A stretch of DNA of 58,452 bases. It comes from Spirogloea muscicola. Taxonomy: Eukaryota > Streptophyta > Zygnematophyceae > Spirogloeales > Spirogloeaceae. Within the stretch, counting starts at the first letter, position 1. Every line of letters begins with the position of its first letter. The position numbers and the translations under genes were made by a program. The stretch is taken from assembly GCA_009602725.1 (NCBI GenBank), contig WELB01000043.1, forward strand, positions 225,528 through 283,979, in the 5' to 3' direction. Of this stretch, positions 55,301 through 58,452 are shown piece after piece. The notes beneath the pieces were generated by a model that worked only from the letters and a program-made list of their open reading frames with translations, ran no database searches and was not told where the DNA came from.

Positions 55301-56083
55301 ATGTGCACCAAAAGCATATTGTTATGTAGTCAATCAGTGGGAGGTCAACTCTCACAGTACACTTTGTTGGCACAGTGGCAGCTGATGTCATCCAGATGGA
55401 ATTTGATATACGTTGATGTGCAGCTGGGAGTAACGGCGATTCCTGACATCCATGTCTTTGAGCTCACACTACAGGAGCACTTCCTCATCCTTGGGTGCGA
55501 CGGTCTGTGGGGTGTGAGTATGCCCAGTACCTACAAGCTGGCTAACATATTGCAGGGCTATGAGTTGCAGAGCTGCAAGTTGCTCACTGCCATCCTGATC
55601 TGGGGATGTCAAGGAGATGCTTTGGGCTTGCCAATGTGTCGCTACTCCAATAGAACTGAAGGCAGGCTTGGCTGCTCCTTGCTGCTCCAGGTCCTCAGTC
55701 CTGAAGACGCGGTCGATCTCGTACAGGCGCAGCTCACGGTATGGTATTGCAGTCCCTCTCAAGTTTGTCATTGTCATGCTGTGCACGTCAATTTGTTGGA
55801 CTGATGGTGAGAAGTTTGGTCCACTGGAGAGGGTCCAGGACTTGCCCTCATGGCTGGTTGCACAGATATAATGGCTACGTCTGTCTCTCTGCTTTCATTA
55901 GTTGCTGTCTCCATCACTTGGGCTTAGAGGCAGTCAACAAGCTCATGGAGCCCGTGCCAATGGTTGCTTGCTCCTCAGGAAGGGGCAAGCATTGCAGTCG
56001 CCTGTAAGCGGCTCGTGCGTGAAGCTGTTCGGGAGCGGCGGTGCAAAGACAACTGCACTGCTGTCCTCATTGTCTTTGCCTGA
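52312..56083 (+). CDS. PP2C-family Ser/Thr phosphatase (ILKAP / plant At1g18030-like), 10 exons, 5' end incomplete
   Basis: Metal-dependent protein phosphatase. Exons: 52312-52427, 52770-52878, 53243-53279, 53602-53646, 54190-54242, 54450-54668, 55056-55136, 55424-55513, 55691-55738 and 55979-56083. They sum to 903 nt, or 300 aa from the Met of MEDVWAISLDP. That Met is probably internal, because coding sequence continues left to the gap at 52278. Metal-binding and core motifs in order are FVAVFDGHGGRRAAEYA, GFRATDEALLAES, QDGATAVCAW, YVANVGDAKAVLAR, VVTREHKAIFPQERARI, EVSRAFGDRQFKK, FLILGCDGLWG and RRCKDNCTAVLIVF. The conserved Asp residues of DGHGG, CDGLW and KDN are all present, so it should be active. 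The order and wording match the plant ILKAP-like subgroup. Exon 3 is only 37 nt (KDSKVVKRVIVE plus one base). An ILKAP role in integrin-linked kinase signalling should not be assumed in an alga. Confidence 0.93.
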
Positions 56084-56643
56084 TATGCGATTCAAGGGGC
56101 TTTTACAGTGCACAAGTCCGGCATTCAATTGTTACCTATATGAATTCTGGCACTGTGCTTAGCTAAGACCAGCTTATGGTTTCTTTGCAACCATCTTGCT
56201 GTTGCAGCTAAAGTGCGGCTCAAACCATGCAAAGTCATGCAGGCACTGATGTTGCAATCATATTGCACTGATTGGTAGAGCAGTTCCTAGGCTGGAGATA
56301 CGCTTGCCAGCTTCGGTGCTTGTTGCTTTGATTGTAATGTGAGAATGCACTAGTACTACACTGTGCTCATCCCTGCATCCGTGATCTGCAGAATGCAGGT
56401 CATGAGCAAGTTCTGCAGCTGTTCCTAGAAACATCTTAAAGACCGTGTATAAGAGGAGTCATATGTTCATCCAAGGATAATGTCATTGGCAATACATGAC
56501 AAGGTGCACATAAGATGGTAGCACCACACAAGTAGCCAAGGGCCTAAGGGATCCTGGGGCTGCCCACAGGGATCAACTAGGACAGGGGAATATCAGCTTC
56601 ACGATTTGGTTGTTCACCATAAAGCATTTCACCACAGGTAGTT
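56084..56643. other. PP2C 3' flank, no gene seen
   Basis: Mixed-composition sequence of about 560 bases, probably including the PP2C 3' UTR. No recognisable frame or repeat was seen before the retroelement begins. Confidence 0.55.
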
Positions 56644-57480
56644 TTGGCACCTGAGAGCAAACCATGCAATACGCATGGCACGAGTCTGTTTAGTTCATGG
56701 ATTGGCATCGTGAGAATGGATGATATTTTGCCCACCTATGACAAAGACACTCATGATTCATGTTGCTGCCTCCCACCTAACTGCCTGATTGGGGTGCGCC
56801 AGTGTGAGTGCGGCTTCCGTGCAGAGAGTGCTGAGCTCGCCACTCACATGCTGCGATGCGCCACTGGACCAGAAGTGGTGGGCATCCACAACCTCCTCCG
56901 TGATGCTCTGGCGGGTTTGATGCGCGACGCTGGGTACTGTGCGGTCGTGGAAGTGAACAACGTCATGCCTATCACCACGGATGCCCAGGGACGTCATCAT
57001 CGCCGCACACTTGACATTGTGGGCGTGCAACCTGGTGGAGGACCAAGGGCTTTGGTCGATATTGTGGTTATGGAGGCCTATAAAGGTCCAGCATCGACAC
57101 ACATCGCTGGCCACACAGTGGGCAGTGCTGAACAAAGAAAGTTGCAGCACTACTCCGATTACCCCCGATGTGATCAGCTCTTGCCAGCAGCAATCGACAT
57201 CTTTGGCTGCTTAGGTCCTCGTTTCCTTACTCTCCTTCAAAACATAGCCAATCTAGGCTACACACGACATGCAGATGTGTTCCCGGCTGAGATGGGCTTG
57301 CCAGCTGCTTATATGTCGTTGTTGCGACGACGAGTTTCGGCCTGTTTGCAGCGTGCTCAGGCTAATGCTTTGCACCAGAAAGCTGGGCGAGCTCTAGTTG
57401 GTAGCAGAAGGGCTTCGTATCTGCCATCTAGTATCCAGGCATCGGTTAGCGACCTTTATGTTTTGACCCGTGGTTTCTGA
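56644..57480 (+). mobile_element. Non-LTR retrotransposon C-terminal ORF with CCHC-like motif and restriction-like endonuclease
   Basis: An uninterrupted 278-codon frame, the best-kept retroelement piece here. It has a cysteine/histidine cluster CECGFRAESAELATHMLRC followed by HNLLRDALAGLMRDAGYC and the endonuclease core. The core contains RRTLDIVG with its Asp, RALVDIVVMEAY (D-x-V) and a lysine in QRKLQHYSDY. Then come DIFGCLGPRFLTLLQN, a helical tail ending SVSDLYVLTRGF and the stop at 57478. The C-x-C...H-x3-C cluster followed by PD-(D/E)XK is the arrangement at the C-terminus of R2/CRE/NeSL-like non-LTR polyproteins. Dualen-type elements cannot be excluded. The reverse transcriptase domain is absent upstream, so the copy is 5'-truncated, and translation from the first Met is not biologically meaningful. 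The 3' UTR runs to about 57565. Confidence 0.82.
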
Positions 57481-57850
57481 GCGGGTCAATCTACTGTAGG
57501 TTATGTAGGTCTTAAGATGTGCTTGCCTTTGTACTTGGCCATTTGGCCTTCGTTTGTTTCAAATACACGAAATCTTTCTCTATGAGGTAGTAGCAGAGTG
57601 CAAATTCAACAACTTTGCCCCCCACGGCATTTGGACCACGGATCCAATTCGGCGCCCTCGGCGACCCGGCCTCCATTCCCCGTCAATCTCACCCCCACTG
57701 ATACATATGTTACGAGAAAAATCATGTAAATCTCGATTGGGCTCGAACCTTGTCTACTTTTTCCCGGGCAGGCCTTTCACATGCGCTGCCTTACGGTGAA
57801 AAATCTGATTTCCTTTCCTTTCCCCAAAGACCTCTTCGCCCAAGAGCAAG
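57481..57850 (+). repeat. 3' UTR of the 56.6 kb element and unassigned sequence
   Basis: Bases 57481-57560 match the 3' UTR of the truncated sister at 41.2 kb. Identity fades after GGCCTTCGTTTG, which marks the likely element end near 57555-57565. The following 290 bases contain a degenerate hairpin variant near 57765 and no recognisable gene. Confidence 0.6.
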
Positions 57851-58187
57851 CGCGGCCAGATTAACTGGTGGCTGGGAGAGGCCAGCCCAAAAGAATGGAC
57901 AAGGTCTGAAGGAGTCGGAGTGCTAAGGACTGAGACAGCAGTAAGCGAACTCTCAGTAACCTCTCGTCAGTAGATGCAAGTCTGAGTAGCTAGCAGGCGG
58001 AAAGACGTCGCCCAAGGCCCCCCCCTACACCGATCGCACGAAGAAGAAGTGGCTCTCCCAATGGGGGCAAGGGCTGTGAGAAGCCAGCCCGAAAAGAATT
58101 GACAAGGTTCGAAGGGGCCAAACTACGAGCTAAGCAGCGACTGCGGGGCCTGAAGAGGCTATGGCAGAACGGGAGAGGATGGACCGC
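57851..58187 (-). repeat. Family-B hairpin unit and 3' UTR of the edge retrotransposon
   Basis: A unit with GCGGCCAGATTAACTGGTGG, then GGCTGGGAGAGGCCAGCCC, spans about 57852-57910. From about 58045 the canonical unit follows (GGGCTG-N8-CAGCCC at 58071-58090 on the plus strand). It continues unbroken into the minus-strand ORF that ends at 58188. Confidence 0.75.
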
Positions 58188-58452
58188 TTAGTAGTTACGA
58201 GTGAGGAGCCTCACATCCGACAGACTAGCTGCCGGTAAACTATCCCCCTGACGAAAGCCGGAGGCCGCAGCGAGAGCACGGCCAGCACGCAGATGCAAGG
58301 CGTGGGCCATGGACCTCTGGAGGGAGACGGACAAGCGCATACGATACACCTGAGCCCACGAGCCAGCGGCGTTGAAGTCAGCCGGCTCACCGCGCCTGCG
58401 GGACACAGCGCGCCGTGCAAGCCTGGCCAACAGGTCGAGCCAGTGGGATCCG
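58188..58452 (-). mobile_element. Non-LTR retrotransposon C-terminus, running off the window
   Basis: A minus-strand frame, open from the right edge to the stop at 58188, encodes LLARLARRAVSRRRGEPADF, AQVYRMRLSVSLQRSMA, HLRAGRALAAASGF and SLSDVRLLTRNY. It is very close to the 14307 copy, and its last codons are those of the 29092 tail. No disabling change is visible in the part shown. Whether it carries a reverse transcriptase depends on sequence beyond the window. Confidence 0.78.

Overview
This window is nuclear DNA from a eukaryote of the green lineage, most likely a GC-rich green alga. Every protein-coding gene is broken by short GT-AG introns. The enoyl-ACP reductase is of the plastid (plant MOD1) type, the RecQ helicase and PP2C phosphatase read like their land-plant counterparts, and the single short telomere-type tract is the plant form (CCCTAAA)n. 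No rRNA, tRNA, operon structure or CRISPR array was seen. Species cannot be named from the sequence alone.

Ten genes can be modelled by eye. In order they are: a 5'-truncated plastid enoyl-ACP reductase (+, 187-2278); cytochrome c (-, 2871-3803); CSE1/exportin-2 (+, 7323-13100, 15 exons, 969 aa); Integrator subunit 7-like (+, 17922-21535); ABITRAM/FAM206A (-, 22013-23574); ARMC6 (+, 24459-27621); coatomer alpha, COPA (+, 29293-34062, first exon lost at a gap); cytosolic HSP70 ending in EEVD (+, 36042-39721); a BLM/RECQ4A-type RecQ helicase (-, 43058 to about 50360, at least 23 exons); and an ILKAP/plant-type PP2C phosphatase (+, 52312-56083). For CSE1, HSP70, ARMC6, PP2C and the RecQ core, the exon lengths I inferred sum to whole codons and give family-typical sizes. 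These are unrelated housekeeping functions (plastid lipid synthesis, respiration, nuclear transport, snRNA processing, vesicle coats, chaperoning, genome stability, signalling), each presumably transcribed alone.

The gaps between genes (3.8-7.1, 13.9-17.2, 23.9-24.1, 28.1-29.2, 34.8-35.5, 40.4-41.6 and 56.6-58.5 kb) are filled with retroelement debris. Most comes from non-LTR retrotransposons whose ORF ends in a restriction-like (PD-(D/E)XK) endonuclease domain. They are present as 5'-truncated copies and as more than 20 copies of a short 3'-UTR unit with a conserved hairpin, GGGCTG-N8-CAGCCC. A Ty3/gypsy pol fragment and a gag-type CCHC knuckle lie between two inverted non-LTR copies at 14.3-16.4 kb.

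Four single N characters (23511, 29292, 35697, 52278) mark collapsed assembly gaps. Three fall inside or next to the GC-rich first exon of a gene, and the fourth lies just upstream of the HSP70 start. N-termini at those genes should not be trusted. Bases 1-123 are pure A and are probably not genomic.
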